Below, piece after piece: positions 35,884 through 44,623 of a DNA stretch of 64,000 bases. Below the pieces are notes generated by a model. The model ran no database searches, was not told the origin of the DNA, and saw nothing but the letters and a program-made list of their open reading frames with translations. Numbering within the stretch: the first letter of the stretch is position 1; each line of letters starts with the position of its first letter. The translations under genes and the position numbers were made by a program. The stretch is from NCBI RefSeq assembly GCF_016860525.1, contig NZ_BNEA01000015.1:2046001-2110000 (forward strand). The letters are read 5' to 3'. The stretch is from Streptomyces rubradiris. GTDB lineage: Bacteria > Actinomycetota > Actinomycetes > Streptomycetales > Streptomycetaceae.

Positions 35884-36879
35884 GTGAAACCCGAACCCGC
35901 GTCCGCGCTCTTCGCCGGACCCTTCGCCCTCGCCACCCTCTCGGCCCCGGGCGGGCCGGAGTTCCCCGCCCTCGTCACGCCGGACGGCCTCGCCCTCGAT
36001 CTGCGGGACGCCTTCGGCGAGGACCGGCTGACCACGCTGGACGTGCTGGACCGCTGGGAGACGGCGCTGCCGCGACTGCGCGCCCTCGCCGCGGACACCG
36101 GCCCGGCCCGCACGGCCGTCACGGACCTGCGCGTGCACGCGCCCGTCTCACCGCGCCAGGTGTTCCAGTCGGGCGCGAACTACCGGCAGCACGTGATCGA
36201 CCTGCACGTCGCCCACCGCGCGCCCGGTGACGACCGGCCGGAGAGCGAACGCCGCGCCGAGGCCGCCGAGATCATGGACCGGCGGGCGGCCGAGGACCTG
36301 CCGTACGTCTTCATCGGACTGCCGAGCGCGATCACCGGGCCGTACGACGACGTCGTCCTGCCCGCGTGGGCCGAACAGCCCGACTGGGAGCTGGAGCTGG
36401 CGGTCGTCATCGGCAGGCCCGCCCACCGGGTGCCGGTGGAGGACGCGGCGCGGTACATCGCCGGTTACACCATCGCCAACGACCTGACCGACCGGGCCAC
36501 CGTCTTCCGCCGGGACATGCCGCAGATCGGCACCGACTGGCTGCGCAGCAAGAACGCCCCCGGGTTCACCCCGCTCGGCCCCTGGATCGTGCCGGCCGAG
36601 TCGATCGCCGACCCGGACGACCTGCGGGTCACGCTCAAGCTCAACGGCGAGACCATGCAGGACGAGTCGACCGGCGATATGATCTTCACGGTCGCGCGCA
36701 TGGTGTCGTACGCCTCCCAGAGCGCCCGCCTGCTCCCCGGGGACCTGGTGCTCACCGGCTCCCCCGCCGGCAACGGCATGCACTGGGGCCGGCTGCTGCG
36801 CGACGGCGACGTCATGGAGGGCACGGTCACCGGGCTCGGAATCCAGCGCACCCGTTGTGTCGCGGAGGGTGCCGCGTGA
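35884..36879 (+). CDS. Fumarylacetoacetate hydrolase family protein
   Basis: 331 aa. N-terminal domain to about residue 90, then the FAH catalytic fold: VFQSGANYRQHVIDLHV, the metal ligands in WELELAVVIGRPAHRV (ExE), YTIANDLTDRATVF, LRSKNAPGFTPLGPWIV, LKLNGETMQDESTGDMIF and LVLTGSPAGNGMHWGRLL. Enzymes of this family hydrolyse or decarboxylate/hydrate ring-cleavage products. GTG 35884 has AGGAGG upstream. First gene of the operon; it overlaps the next gene (GTGA). Confidence 0.9.
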   Translation: MKPEPASALFAGPFALATLSAPGGPEFPALVTPDGLALDLRDAFGEDRLTTLDVLDRWETALPRLRALAADTGPARTAVTDLRVHAPVSPRQVFQSGANYRQHVIDLHVAHRAPGDDRPESERRAEAAEIMDRRAAEDLPYVFIGLPSAITGPYDDVVLPAWAEQPDWELELAVVIGRPAHRVPVEDAARYIAGYTIANDLTDRATVFRRDMPQIGTDWLRSKNAPGFTPLGPWIVPAESIADPDDLRVTLKLNGETMQDESTGDMIFTVARMVSYASQSARLLPGDLVLTGSPAGNGMHWGRLLRDGDVMEGTVTGLGIQRTRCVAEGAA

Positions 36880-37832
36880 ACCGTCACGACCCGGAGGGCT
36901 CGATCGCCGAGGCCGCCAAGGCGTACTCCAACTGGGGGCGCTGGGGCGCGGACGACCGGCTCGGCACCCTCAACTTCCTCGAGGAGGCGAAGCGGCGCGA
37001 GGGCGCGGCCCTGGTGCGGCGGGGCGTCAGCTTCTCGCTGGCGCAGTCCTTCGACATGAGCGGCCCGCAGAAGGGCTGGCGGCGGCGCACCAACCCGGTG
37101 CACACCATGCTGGACACCGGCACCGACGCCGCCCTCGGCAACCAGGGCTTCCCGCACGGGTTCGGCGGCGCCGACGACGTGATCGCGATGCCGCTCCAGT
37201 GCTCGACCCAGTGGGACGGGCTGGGCCACATCTTCGACCACGGCAAGGCGTGGAACGGCCGGGACGCCGAGAAAGTGGTCACCTCCGACGGCGACCTCGT
37301 CACCGGCATCGAGCACATGGCCCCGTACGTCGCCGGCCGCGGCGTCCTGCTCGACGTGGGCCGGGTGGCCGGCGAGGGCGGGGAACTGCCGGACGGGTTC
37401 GCGATCACCGAGGAGCACCTGACGGCGACGGCCGAGGCGCACGGCGTGCGCGTGGGCCGCGGGGACATCGTCGTCGTACGGACCGGGCAGCTCACCCGGG
37501 CCCGCCGCGAGGGCTGGGGCGACTACGCCGGCGGTCCCGCGCCCGGCCTGTCGTTCACCACGGCCGGCTGGCTGCACCGCACCGAGATCGCCGCGATCGC
37601 CACCGACACCTGGGGCTTCGAGGTCCGCCCGAACGAGTTCGAGCACGCCTTCCAGCCGCTGCACCAGGTCGCCATCCCGAACATCGGCCTGCTGATCGGC
37701 GAGATGTGGGACCCGGACGCGCTCGCCGAGGACTGCGCCGCCGACGGCGTGTACGAGTTCTGGCTCACCGCCGCGCCCCTGCCCGTCACCGGCGCCGTCG
37801 GCTCCCCGGTCAACCCGGTCGCCGTCAAGTAA
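36876..37832 (+). CDS. Cyclase / kynurenine-formamidase-like metal hydrolase
   Basis: 318 aa of the cyclase family: WGADDRLGTLNFLEEAKRREG, MPLQCSTQWDGLGHIFDHG (variant of the HxGTHxDxxxH metal motif, with QWDGLGH), RGVLLDVGRVAG, GDIVVVRTG and FEHAFQPLHQVAIPNIGLLIGEMWD. This subfamily is common in aromatic catabolic clusters and may hydrolyse amide or lactone intermediates. GTG 36876 overlaps the upstream FAH gene. Confidence 0.87.
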   Translation: MNRHDPEGSIAEAAKAYSNWGRWGADDRLGTLNFLEEAKRREGAALVRRGVSFSLAQSFDMSGPQKGWRRRTNPVHTMLDTGTDAALGNQGFPHGFGGADDVIAMPLQCSTQWDGLGHIFDHGKAWNGRDAEKVVTSDGDLVTGIEHMAPYVAGRGVLLDVGRVAGEGGELPDGFAITEEHLTATAEAHGVRVGRGDIVVVRTGQLTRARREGWGDYAGGPAPGLSFTTAGWLHRTEIAAIATDTWGFEVRPNEFEHAFQPLHQVAIPNIGLLIGEMWDPDALAEDCAADGVYEFWLTAAPLPVTGAVGSPVNPVAVK

Positions 37833-37857
37833 CCAGCGCGACGAAGGAGTTACGCAT

Positions 37858-38988
37858 ATGAGCACAGCCCGCACGGTCCTGGTGATCGGCGGCGGCGCGG
37901 CCGGCAACGCCGCCACGATCCTGCTGCGCCGGGCCGGGATCGCGGTGGACCTCGTCGAGGCCAAGGACGACTGGAACGCCACCGCCGGCTCCGGCATCAC
38001 CCTCCAGGGCAACGCCCTGCGCGTCCTGCGCGAACTCGGCGTCTGGGAACGCGTGAAGGAGTCGGGCTTCGCCTTCGACTCGGTCGGCATCACCGCTGTC
38101 GACGGCACCGTCCTGCACGTCGCCCGGGACGTCCGTACCGGCGGCGACGACCTGCCCGCCACCGTCGGCATGCAGCGGCCCCGGCTCCAGCGGATTCTCA
38201 TCGACGCCGTACGCGCCTCGGGCGCCCGGGTCCGGCTGGGCACCCGGGCCACGGAGTTCGAGCAGGACGCCGACGGCGTGACCGTACGCTTCACCGACGG
38301 CACCGAGGGCCGCTACGACCTGGTGATCGCCGCCGACGGCATCGGCTCGGCGACCCGCGCGGCCATCGGCATCACCGACAAGCCGGAACCGACCGGCATG
38401 GCCATCTGGCGCGTCGCCGCCCCCCGCCCGGCCGGCGTGAGCCGCACCGACCTCACCTACGGCGGCCCGGCCTACATCGCCGGCTACTGCCCCACCAGCG
38501 ACACCACGATCTACGCGTACGTCGCCGAGGCCAACCGCGACCGCGCCACCATCCCGCCGGAGACGTACGCCGACGAGATGCGCCGCCTGGCCTCCGCCTA
38601 CGGCGGGCACTGGACGGACATCCTCCCGCACATCACCGACCCGGCGCAGGTCAACTACACGTGGTTCGACCGGATGCTGGTGGAGGGCCCCTGGCACCGC
38701 GGCCGGGTGGTCCTCGCCGGTGACGCGGCCCACTGCTGCCCGCCGACCCTGGCGCAGGGCGCGGCGATGTCCCTGGAGGACGCCCTCGTCCTCGCCGGAC
38801 TGCTCACCAGCGGCCGGGAGTGGGACGACGCGCTGCTGCGGGAGTACCACGAGCGCCGGCTGCCGCGCGTGCGGACGGTGGTCGAGGCGTCCGTGCGGCT
38901 CGGCCGGTGGCAGCTGGACGGCGTGCGGGACGCGGACGTGCCCGGCCTGATGGGACGCGTCATGACGATGCTGCGGGAGCTGCCGTGA
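37858..38988 (+). CDS. FAD-dependent aromatic monooxygenase
   Basis: 376 aa, class A flavoprotein hydroxylase: dinucleotide-binding VLVIGGGAAGNAATILLRRAG near the N-terminus, DG motif LVIAADGIGSATRAAI, and the GD motif GRVVLAGDAAHCCPPTLAQGAAMSLEDALVLAGLL. It hydroxylates a phenolic or heteroaromatic acid using NAD(P)H and O2, similar to salicylate- or 3-/6-hydroxynicotinate-type hydroxylases. Spaced 25 nt after the cyclase gene and overlapping the next gene (GTGA). Confidence 0.9.
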   Translation: MSTARTVLVIGGGAAGNAATILLRRAGIAVDLVEAKDDWNATAGSGITLQGNALRVLRELGVWERVKESGFAFDSVGITAVDGTVLHVARDVRTGGDDLPATVGMQRPRLQRILIDAVRASGARVRLGTRATEFEQDADGVTVRFTDGTEGRYDLVIAADGIGSATRAAIGITDKPEPTGMAIWRVAAPRPAGVSRTDLTYGGPAYIAGYCPTSDTTIYAYVAEANRDRATIPPETYADEMRRLASAYGGHWTDILPHITDPAQVNYTWFDRMLVEGPWHRGRVVLAGDAAHCCPPTLAQGAAMSLEDALVLAGLLTSGREWDDALLREYHERRLPRVRTVVEASVRLGRWQLDGVRDADVPGLMGRVMTMLRELP

Positions 38989-39986
38989 CGACCACCCCCA
39001 CGGTGGACGTGCACGCGCACGTCCTGCTGCCCGAGGTCGAGGCGCTGGTGGCCGGCCTGCCGGGCCTGGCCGAGGCCCGTGCGCTCGACGCCCGTCGGGG
39101 CGGTCCGGCCGCCCTGGAGGTCAACGGCCCGATGGTGCGCGAGCGCGCCCCGAGGATGACGGACCCGCGCCTGCGGCTGGCCGCGATGGACGAACAGGGC
39201 GTGGACGTGCAACTGGTCAGCCCCTCGCCCTCGCACTACCACTACTGGGCCGACGAGGCCACCGCGGAGCGGGTGTACCGGCTGGCCAACGAGGCGACCG
39301 CCGCGCACTGTTCGGCCGCGCCCGACCGGTTGCGGGGGCTCGGGCTGGTCCCGCTCCAGCACCCCGGTCAGGCGGTACGCGCCCTCGATCACGCGCTGGA
39401 GCAGGGCCTGGCCGGTGTGGAGATCTCCAGCCACGCCCCGGGGCGGGAACTGTCCGACCCGGACTACGAACCCTTCTGGTCCCGGGCGCGGGAGACGGGC
39501 GCGGTCGTCTTCCTGCACCCCTTCGGCTGCACGCTCGACGAGCGGCTGGACCGGTGGTACCTGTCCAACAGCGTGGGCCAGCCGGTGGAGAACGCCGTCG
39601 CGCTCTCCCACCTGATCTTCTCCGGCGTCCTGGACCGGCATCCGGACCTGACGCTGATCGCGGCCCACGGCGGCGGTTACCTGCCGACCCACATCGGCCG
39701 CGCCGACCACGCCTGGACCGCCCGCTCCGACGCGGGCGCCGGCTGCGCCCACCTGCCCAGCAGCTACCTCAAACGCCTGTACTTCGACTCCCTCGTGCAC
39801 GATCCGCACGTGCTGCGGGAGCTGGTCCGGGTCGCGGGCGCGGACCGGGTGCTGCTCGGCTCCGACTTCCCCTTCGACATGGGCACCGAGGACCCCGTCG
39901 GCGCGCTGCGCGCCGCCCGGCTGGCCGACCCCGACTTCCACGCCGTACGCGGCGGCAACGCCTCCGCCCTCCTCTTCAAGGAGTGA
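38985..39986 (+). CDS. Amidohydrolase of the ACMSD / resorcylate-decarboxylase type
   Basis: 333 aa. TVDVHAHVLLPE (metal HxH), LDEQGVDVQLVSPSP-like block, GLVPLQHPGQAVRAL, FLHPFG, LIAAHGGGYLPTHIGR and LLGSDFPFDMG (metal Asp) define amidohydrolase-2 enzymes, many of which are zinc or manganese decarboxylases of hydroxyaromatic acids. In this operon a decarboxylation of a hydroxylated benzoate/nicotinate-type intermediate or of a semialdehyde is reasonable. GTG 38985 overlaps the monooxygenase stop. Confidence 0.88.
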   Translation: MTTTPTVDVHAHVLLPEVEALVAGLPGLAEARALDARRGGPAALEVNGPMVRERAPRMTDPRLRLAAMDEQGVDVQLVSPSPSHYHYWADEATAERVYRLANEATAAHCSAAPDRLRGLGLVPLQHPGQAVRALDHALEQGLAGVEISSHAPGRELSDPDYEPFWSRARETGAVVFLHPFGCTLDERLDRWYLSNSVGQPVENAVALSHLIFSGVLDRHPDLTLIAAHGGGYLPTHIGRADHAWTARSDAGAGCAHLPSSYLKRLYFDSLVHDPHVLRELVRVAGADRVLLGSDFPFDMGTEDPVGALRAARLADPDFHAVRGGNASALLFKE

Positions 39987-39990
39987 TCCC

Positions 39991-40923
39991 ATGCGTCTGC
40001 TCACCCACCTGCGGCACGTCGACCTCGCCGTGCCCGACTACGACAAGCAGCTCGACTTCTACGCCGGTGTCTGGGGCCTGACCAAGGTCGCCGAGGACTC
40101 CGGGATCTCGTTCCTGGCCGCCGAGGGCTCCCCGGAGCAGTACGTCGTCCGGCTGCGCAAGGCCGAGGAGAAGCGCCTCGACCTGGTCTCCTACGGCACC
40201 GCCTCGGCCGCCGACGTGGACACGCTCGCCGAGCGACTGCTCGCCCAGGGCGTTCAGTTGATCACCCGGCCGGGCAAGGTGGACACCCCCGGCGGCGGCT
40301 ACGGCTTCCGCTTCTTCGACGTCGACGGCCGCACCATCGAGGTCTCCGCCGACGTCGCGGTACGGCGGCACCGCAAGATCGAGGAGAAGGAGTCGATCCC
40401 GGTCAAGCTGAGCCACGTCGTCCTCAACTCCCCCGACCTGAACCGGACTCGGGAGTGGTACGAGCGCCACCTGGGCTTCCGCCTCTCCGACACGCTCAGC
40501 TCGCCGCACATGGGAGAGGTCATGCACTTCATGCGGATCTCCAGCCAGCACCACTCCATGGCGCTGGCGAAGGGCCCGCACACCTCCCTGCACCACATCT
40601 CCTTCGAGATGCGCGGCATCGACGAGTACATGCGCGGCTCCGGCCGCGTGATCCGCGCCGGGTACAGGAAGATCTGGGGGCCCGGCCGGCACATGGCGGG
40701 TGACAACACCTTCACGTACTTCCTCGACCCGCACGGCAACACCGTCGAGTACACGACCGAGCTGGAGGTACTGGACGAGGACACCTGGCACCCGCACGTC
40801 TACGACTTCTCCCGGCCCGAGGTCACCGACCAGTGGGGCACCGCCAACCCCATGAACGAGTTCGTCGCCAAGGAGTCCTTCAACGACCCCGACCGCGGCG
40901 TCTTCGTCGCCCCGCCGGTCTGA
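39991..40923 (+). CDS. Extradiol ring-cleavage dioxygenase (VOC family)
   Basis: 310 aa with two VOC modules. Module 1: LRHVDLAVPDYDKQLDFYAGVWGL. Module 2, catalytic: KLSHVVLNSPDLNRTREWYERHLGF (His ligand), LHHISFEM (second His) and PHGNTVEYTTELEVL (Glu ligand), the 2-His-1-carboxylate Fe(II)/Mn(II) set of type I extradiol dioxygenases. It cleaves a catechol or dihydroxy-heteroaromatic ring meta to the hydroxyls. It starts 4 nt after the amidohydrolase gene. Confidence 0.9.
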   Translation: MRLLTHLRHVDLAVPDYDKQLDFYAGVWGLTKVAEDSGISFLAAEGSPEQYVVRLRKAEEKRLDLVSYGTASAADVDTLAERLLAQGVQLITRPGKVDTPGGGYGFRFFDVDGRTIEVSADVAVRRHRKIEEKESIPVKLSHVVLNSPDLNRTREWYERHLGFRLSDTLSSPHMGEVMHFMRISSQHHSMALAKGPHTSLHHISFEMRGIDEYMRGSGRVIRAGYRKIWGPGRHMAGDNTFTYFLDPHGNTVEYTTELEVLDEDTWHPHVYDFSRPEVTDQWGTANPMNEFVAKESFNDPDRGVFVAPPV

Positions 40924-41019
40924 TCCCACCCGCTCGCTCCCGGGGGCGCGGCCGGCCCTGACACCCGCCCTGCCCCAGCCCCGCCGTGCCCCCGGGCTTC
41001 ACCGGCCAGGAGCCACACC

Positions 41020-41991
41020 ATGCGTTTCGCCGCCTACGAGCACCACCACCGCGTCCGCGTCGCCGTAGTACAGGACGACGGCACGCTTCTGCCCCTGCCC
41101 GGCGTCGCCTCGCTCACCGATCTGCTGCGCGAGTCCGGCGGCCTGCCCGGCCTGCTCGCCGCGGGCGCGGCGGCGCTGGACGTGCCGCCCGGCCCCCATG
41201 TGTCGCAGGTCCGGCTGCTGCCGCCGCTCCAGCCCGCCTCCGTCCGCGACTTCGTCACCTTCGAGGAGCACGTCGAGGGGGTACGGCGGTCGGTGGACGG
41301 CGCGGCGGGCGTGCCCGCGCAGTGGTACGCGGCGCCCACCTTCTACTTCACCAACCCGCACGCGGTCTACGCGACCGGCGACGGCATCCCGGTGCCGCCC
41401 GGCTCGGCCGTCCTCGACTTCGAGCTGGAAGTGGCCGCCGTCATCGGCCGCGAGGGCGGCGACCTCACCCCCGAGCAGGCCCGCGACCACATCGTCGGCT
41501 ACACGGTCTTCAACGACTGGTCGGCCAGGGACCTCCAGTCCGCCGAGATGAAGGTGGGCCTCGGCCCCTGCAAGGGCAAGGACACGGCCACCACACTCGG
41601 CCCGTACCTGGTCACCGCCGACGAACTGGAGCCGTACCGGGACGCCGACGGCTTCCTGCGCCTCACGCTCACCGCGGAGGTCAACGGCGAGGTCGTCGGC
41701 CGCGACCTCCTGTCCAACATGAGCTGGACGTTCGAGGAGATGACGGCCTACGCCTCGCGCGGCACGCGGGTCGTCCCGGGTGACGTGCTCGGCTCGGGCA
41801 CCTGCGGCAACGGCGGCTGCCTCGCCGAACTGTGGGGACGGCGCGGCGAACGGACACCGCCCCCGCTGCGGCCCGGCGACACCGTCACCCTCACCGTGCA
41901 GGGCATCGGCACGCTCACCAACACCGTCGTCCCCGGCGCCGATCCCGTGCCGCTGCCCACCGGGCGGCGCCGCGGCCGGGAGCGGCCGTGA
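41020..41991 (+). CDS. Second fumarylacetoacetate hydrolase family protein
   Basis: 323 aa: VRDFVTFEEHVEGV, FYFTNPHAVYATGDGIPVPPGSAVLDFELEVAAVIG (ExE metal motif), YTVFNDWSARDLQSAEMKVGLGPCKGKDTATTLGPYLV, and GTCGNGGCLAELWG. It is distinct from the first FAH gene in the operon and closer to 2-hydroxyhepta/hexa-diene-dioate isomerase or hydratase-like members. It probably processes the extradiol cleavage product. A 96-nt gap with no clear terminator precedes it. Confidence 0.88.
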   Translation: MRFAAYEHHHRVRVAVVQDDGTLLPLPGVASLTDLLRESGGLPGLLAAGAAALDVPPGPHVSQVRLLPPLQPASVRDFVTFEEHVEGVRRSVDGAAGVPAQWYAAPTFYFTNPHAVYATGDGIPVPPGSAVLDFELEVAAVIGREGGDLTPEQARDHIVGYTVFNDWSARDLQSAEMKVGLGPCKGKDTATTLGPYLVTADELEPYRDADGFLRLTLTAEVNGEVVGRDLLSNMSWTFEEMTAYASRGTRVVPGDVLGSGTCGNGGCLAELWGRRGERTPPPLRPGDTVTLTVQGIGTLTNTVVPGADPVPLPTGRRRGRERP

Positions 41992-42206
41992 CCGGCGCGC
42001 GCCCCCAGAGGCTGCTCGGCAAGGTGGTGGTGGTCACCGGCGCCGCCCGGGGCCAGGGCGCCACGGAGGTTCAGGCGCTGGCGCGCGAGGGCGCCCCCGC
42101 CTTCCGCGAGGCCAACATCCGCGAGACACCCCTCGGCCGCACCGGCACCGCCGACGAGCTCGCACCCCTGGTCGCGTTCCTGCTGTCGGACGAGTCCTCG
42201 TTCTGA
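41988..42206 (+). pseudogene. Short-chain dehydrogenase with internal deletion
   Basis: A 72-codon open frame with a GTG overlapping the FAH stop. The first 25 residues carry the SDR start GKVVVVTGAARGQG; the last 30 residues (ETPLGRTGTADELAPLVAFLLSDESSF) are the C-terminal end of an SDR. The middle 170-190 residues, including the YxxxK active site, are missing although the frame is kept. It is a deletion relic of an alcohol dehydrogenase that once belonged to the operon. Confidence 0.8.
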
Positions 42207-42324
42207 TCTTACGGAGTTCGGATCGCGAGGAGAGCAGTACCCGCTGCCCGAGTCCGGGGAGTGCACGCCGGTCAGCCGATCCGCCGCGTCGGCTTCCCGG
42301 CGTACTCGGGCCCGGTCGGCGCCT

Positions 42325-42654
42325 TCAGGTGCGCGGCGTCAGTTCCGCCATCCGGTCCCAGCCCGTGCGGTCCGGCAGCGGTACATGGATGATCTCGGGG
42401 GTCTCGGCGATGGCCTCGGCCATGACGGACAGCCCCTTCTCGAAGTGCGCGGACCGGACATGGGCCGCGCCCGCTGCCTCGTCGGCGAAACCCTCCAGGA
42501 GGGTGTACCGGCACGGGTCCTCGACGCTGCGGGACCAGTCGAAGAAGAGGTTGCCGGGCTCGGCGCGGGTCGCGGCGGTGAAGTCGGCGATCAGGGCGGG
42601 CCAGTTGTCGGCGGCCTCGGGACGCAGGGTGTAGCGGACGGCGATGAAGATCAT
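42325..42654 (-). CDS. Antibiotic-biosynthesis-monooxygenase (ABM) fold protein
   Basis: 109 aa: MIFIAVRYTLRPEAADNWPALIADFTAATRAEPGNLFFDWSRSV, then RYTLLEGFADEAAGAAHVRSAHFEKGL is the dimeric ferredoxin-like ABM/YgiN fold, often quinone- or aromatic-related. ATG 42654 begins the homology; the longer frame is spurious. RBS is weak. It lies between the operon and the IclR gene and may take part in the same pathway. Confidence 0.85.
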   Translation of the reverse strand: MIFIAVRYTLRPEAADNWPALIADFTAATRAEPGNLFFDWSRSVEDPCRYTLLEGFADEAAGAAHVRSAHFEKGLSVMAEAIAETPEIIHVPLPDRTGWDRMAELTPRT

Positions 42655-42703
42655 GCGATCAGTCTGCGCGGGGGCCGGACGGGCGGGACAGCCCGAGGGC
42701 GCC

Positions 42704-43435
42704 TTATTCCGGCAGGGCCGGAAACCTGGCCACCGCGTCGGCCAGGAGGGAGCCGACGCGCCGGCCCCGGCGACGATAGTCGGCGACGGAGAGGGACACC
42801 GAGAGCGCGTGCCGGGGGTGCCCGGGGACGGGGACGGCGAGGCAGGTGTAGGCCGGGTCGGCCTCCGCGACGGAGACGGCGAGGCCACGGGTGCGGACCC
42901 GGGCGACCTCCGCCTCGAAGCGGTCCTGGCCGGTGATGGTGCGCGTGGTCAGGCGGGCCATGCCGTGCGCGGTGAGGTAGCGCCGCCGCTCGGGGCGCGA
43001 GAGGCCCGCGAGCAGGACCTTCCCGTGGGCAGTGGCGTGCGCGCGGGTCTCCGGGCCGATCTGCCAGGGGCTGGCCGGGTCGGCCAGGGGCTCGGTGGTG
43101 TCGACGGTGGTGATCAGCCCGTCGCGGTAGACCGTGAAGTACGCCTGTGCGCCGGTGGCGCGCCGCACCCGGTCCAGCAGCGCGGACACGGCGGTGTCGG
43201 CGCCGACGTGGCGGCGGAACGCCGTATGGAGGGTGGCGATGCGGGGCCCGGGGCCGTATCCGCGCGGGCCGCGGGCCACGTAGCCGCGGGCGGAGAGAGA
43301 GCCCAGGAGTTCGTAGACGGTGGACAGGGAGCAGCCCAGGCGGGAGGCGAGGCTCTTGGCGCTGAGGGGGCCGCCCGCGTCGGCCAGTTCGTCCAGCAGG
43401 GCGAGCGCGCGGTCCACGGACTGGAGGTGGGGCAT
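42704..43435 (-). CDS. IclR-family transcriptional regulator
   Basis: 243 aa: LQSVDRALALLDELADAGGPLSAKSLASRLGCSLSTVYELLGSLSARGYV (winged helix) and an IclR effector domain with SPWQIGPETRAHATAHGKVLLAGLS and LAVPVPGHPRHALSVSLSVAD. ATG 43435 with GAAGG upstream. It follows the aromatic operon and reads in the same direction as the ABM gene. It is probably a second, substrate-responsive regulator of this pathway next to the LysR protein. Confidence 0.9.
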   Translation of the reverse strand: MPHLQSVDRALALLDELADAGGPLSAKSLASRLGCSLSTVYELLGSLSARGYVARGPRGYGPGPRIATLHTAFRRHVGADTAVSALLDRVRRATGAQAYFTVYRDGLITTVDTTEPLADPASPWQIGPETRAHATAHGKVLLAGLSRPERRRYLTAHGMARLTTRTITGQDRFEAEVARVRTRGLAVSVAEADPAYTCLAVPVPGHPRHALSVSLSVADYRRRGRRVGSLLADAVARFPALPE

Positions 43436-43817
43436 GGTGAGGGCCTTCTCGTGGCGGAACTGCGAGGAGTGAGCTTACCGGGGGCCCGTGTCGCCGCCCA
43501 CGCGCGCCTCCGGGCGCCGCGGGTCCGGCGCCGATGCCCGCGGGCAACGGCGGTGGACTCTGTCACTCCGGGGCCGGGGGACCCCGGGGGCCTGTCGCAC
43601 GACGGCACCGGACCCGTACGGGACGAGGAAGCGGGCGCCCGCGGCACGCCGCTTCCTCGTTCTCCCGTTCCGCTCCCGTAGGGGTGCATCGCGCGTGTTC
43701 AGGTTTTGTTTGTTCGGACGGAAGCTCCCGAAGGTGAACAAACACGAGCCGCTAGACATGACCTGGCGATGAACGCCGGGCATCAGCGCTCCGGCGGCGC
43801 CGCACGACGAAGGGAAC
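43436..43817. other. Intergenic region with an inverted repeat
   Basis: 382 nt without a gene. The right part holds GTTTGTTC (43708-43715) and GAACAAAC (43736-43743), 8-nt perfect arms around 20 nt; these AT-rich arms stand out from the GC background and may be an operator or hairpin for the secreted lectin-like gene that follows. A GGGGGACCCCGGG-type GC palindrome lies near 43575. Confidence 0.5.
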
Positions 43818-44336
43818 GTGATCACGATGACTCAGCGCGTCAAGCTGCTGCGTGTCGCACTCCTGTCACTGGCCACCACCGGTGCCCTGCTGTCCGCCTC
43901 GGTGTCCGGTACGGCCGCGGCCGACGGGCCCGGGGACACCGGCGCGGGGACCCGCGTCACCAAGGCCGCGCCGCGCGCGGCCGACCCCGTCCAGACCTTC
44001 CGGAATCTGGCCACGAACAAGTGCCTGGACGACAGCAGCATGGGTGTGCGCACCTTCGGCTGCAACAACCTGGACTTCCAGAAGTGGGAGGTGCACGTCT
44101 TCCAGGACGGCACCCGGCGCCTGAGGAACATCGCCACCGGCCAGTGTCTCGCCAGCGGCGGCGGGCGTCTGACGATGAGGGGATGCGACACCTCTCAGGA
44201 GGTCAGCTGGCTCGTGGGCCGGGGAGGCGGTGGCCTGACGTTCAAGAACCAGGCGAGCCGCACGTGCCTGGACGACAGCAGCATCGGCCTGCGCCTCTTC
44301 GCCTGCAACCAGCTCAACTACCAGGCCTGGCAGTAA
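43818..44336 (+). CDS. Secreted ricin-B-like (CBM13) small protein
   Basis: 172 aa: signal peptide (VALLSLATTGALLSASVSGTAAA) and three ricin-type beta-trefoil repeats: NKCLDDSSMGVRTFGC...FQKW, GQCLASGGGRLTMRGC, and RTCLDDSSIGLRLFACN...YQAW. No catalytic domain. It may bind sugars outside the cell. GTG 43818 follows AGGGA at close spacing; ATG 43827 is an alternative start. No partner gene is in its transcription unit. Confidence 0.83.
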   Translation: MITMTQRVKLLRVALLSLATTGALLSASVSGTAAADGPGDTGAGTRVTKAAPRAADPVQTFRNLATNKCLDDSSMGVRTFGCNNLDFQKWEVHVFQDGTRRLRNIATGQCLASGGGRLTMRGCDTSQEVSWLVGRGGGGLTFKNQASRTCLDDSSIGLRLFACNQLNYQAWQ

Positions 44337-44422
44337 CCCGGTCACCGCGACCACAGCCGATCGGGGGACGGGACGGGCTCAGGCGCAGGCCGCCATCGGG
44401 CCCGCCCCGGGCGTCTCGGACG

Positions 44423-44485
44423 CCGGCTCCATGGACATGACCCGCGGAGCGCCGCCCCGCAGCGGGGTCCCGTCCATGGAGCCGG
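44423..44485. terminator. Long hairpin, probable terminator
   Basis: Perfect 14-nt arms CCGGCTCCATGGAC (44423-44436) and GTCCATGGAGCCGG (44472-44485), with a smaller internal GACCC/GGGTC stem, followed by GAAAA. Lies 87 nt past the lectin-like gene. Confidence 0.7.
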
Positions 44486-44623
44486 GAAAACACCCGGCTC
44501 GGCCGGGTTCACGGACTTTCGGCCGGCCACCGGCGACTCCCCGAAGGTCCCGGAGCGCCTTGTCTCCTGTGCCGCCCTGGCGAACGGCGGTCCTTCCCCC
44601 ACGTCTCCCCGCAAGGAGTGTTC

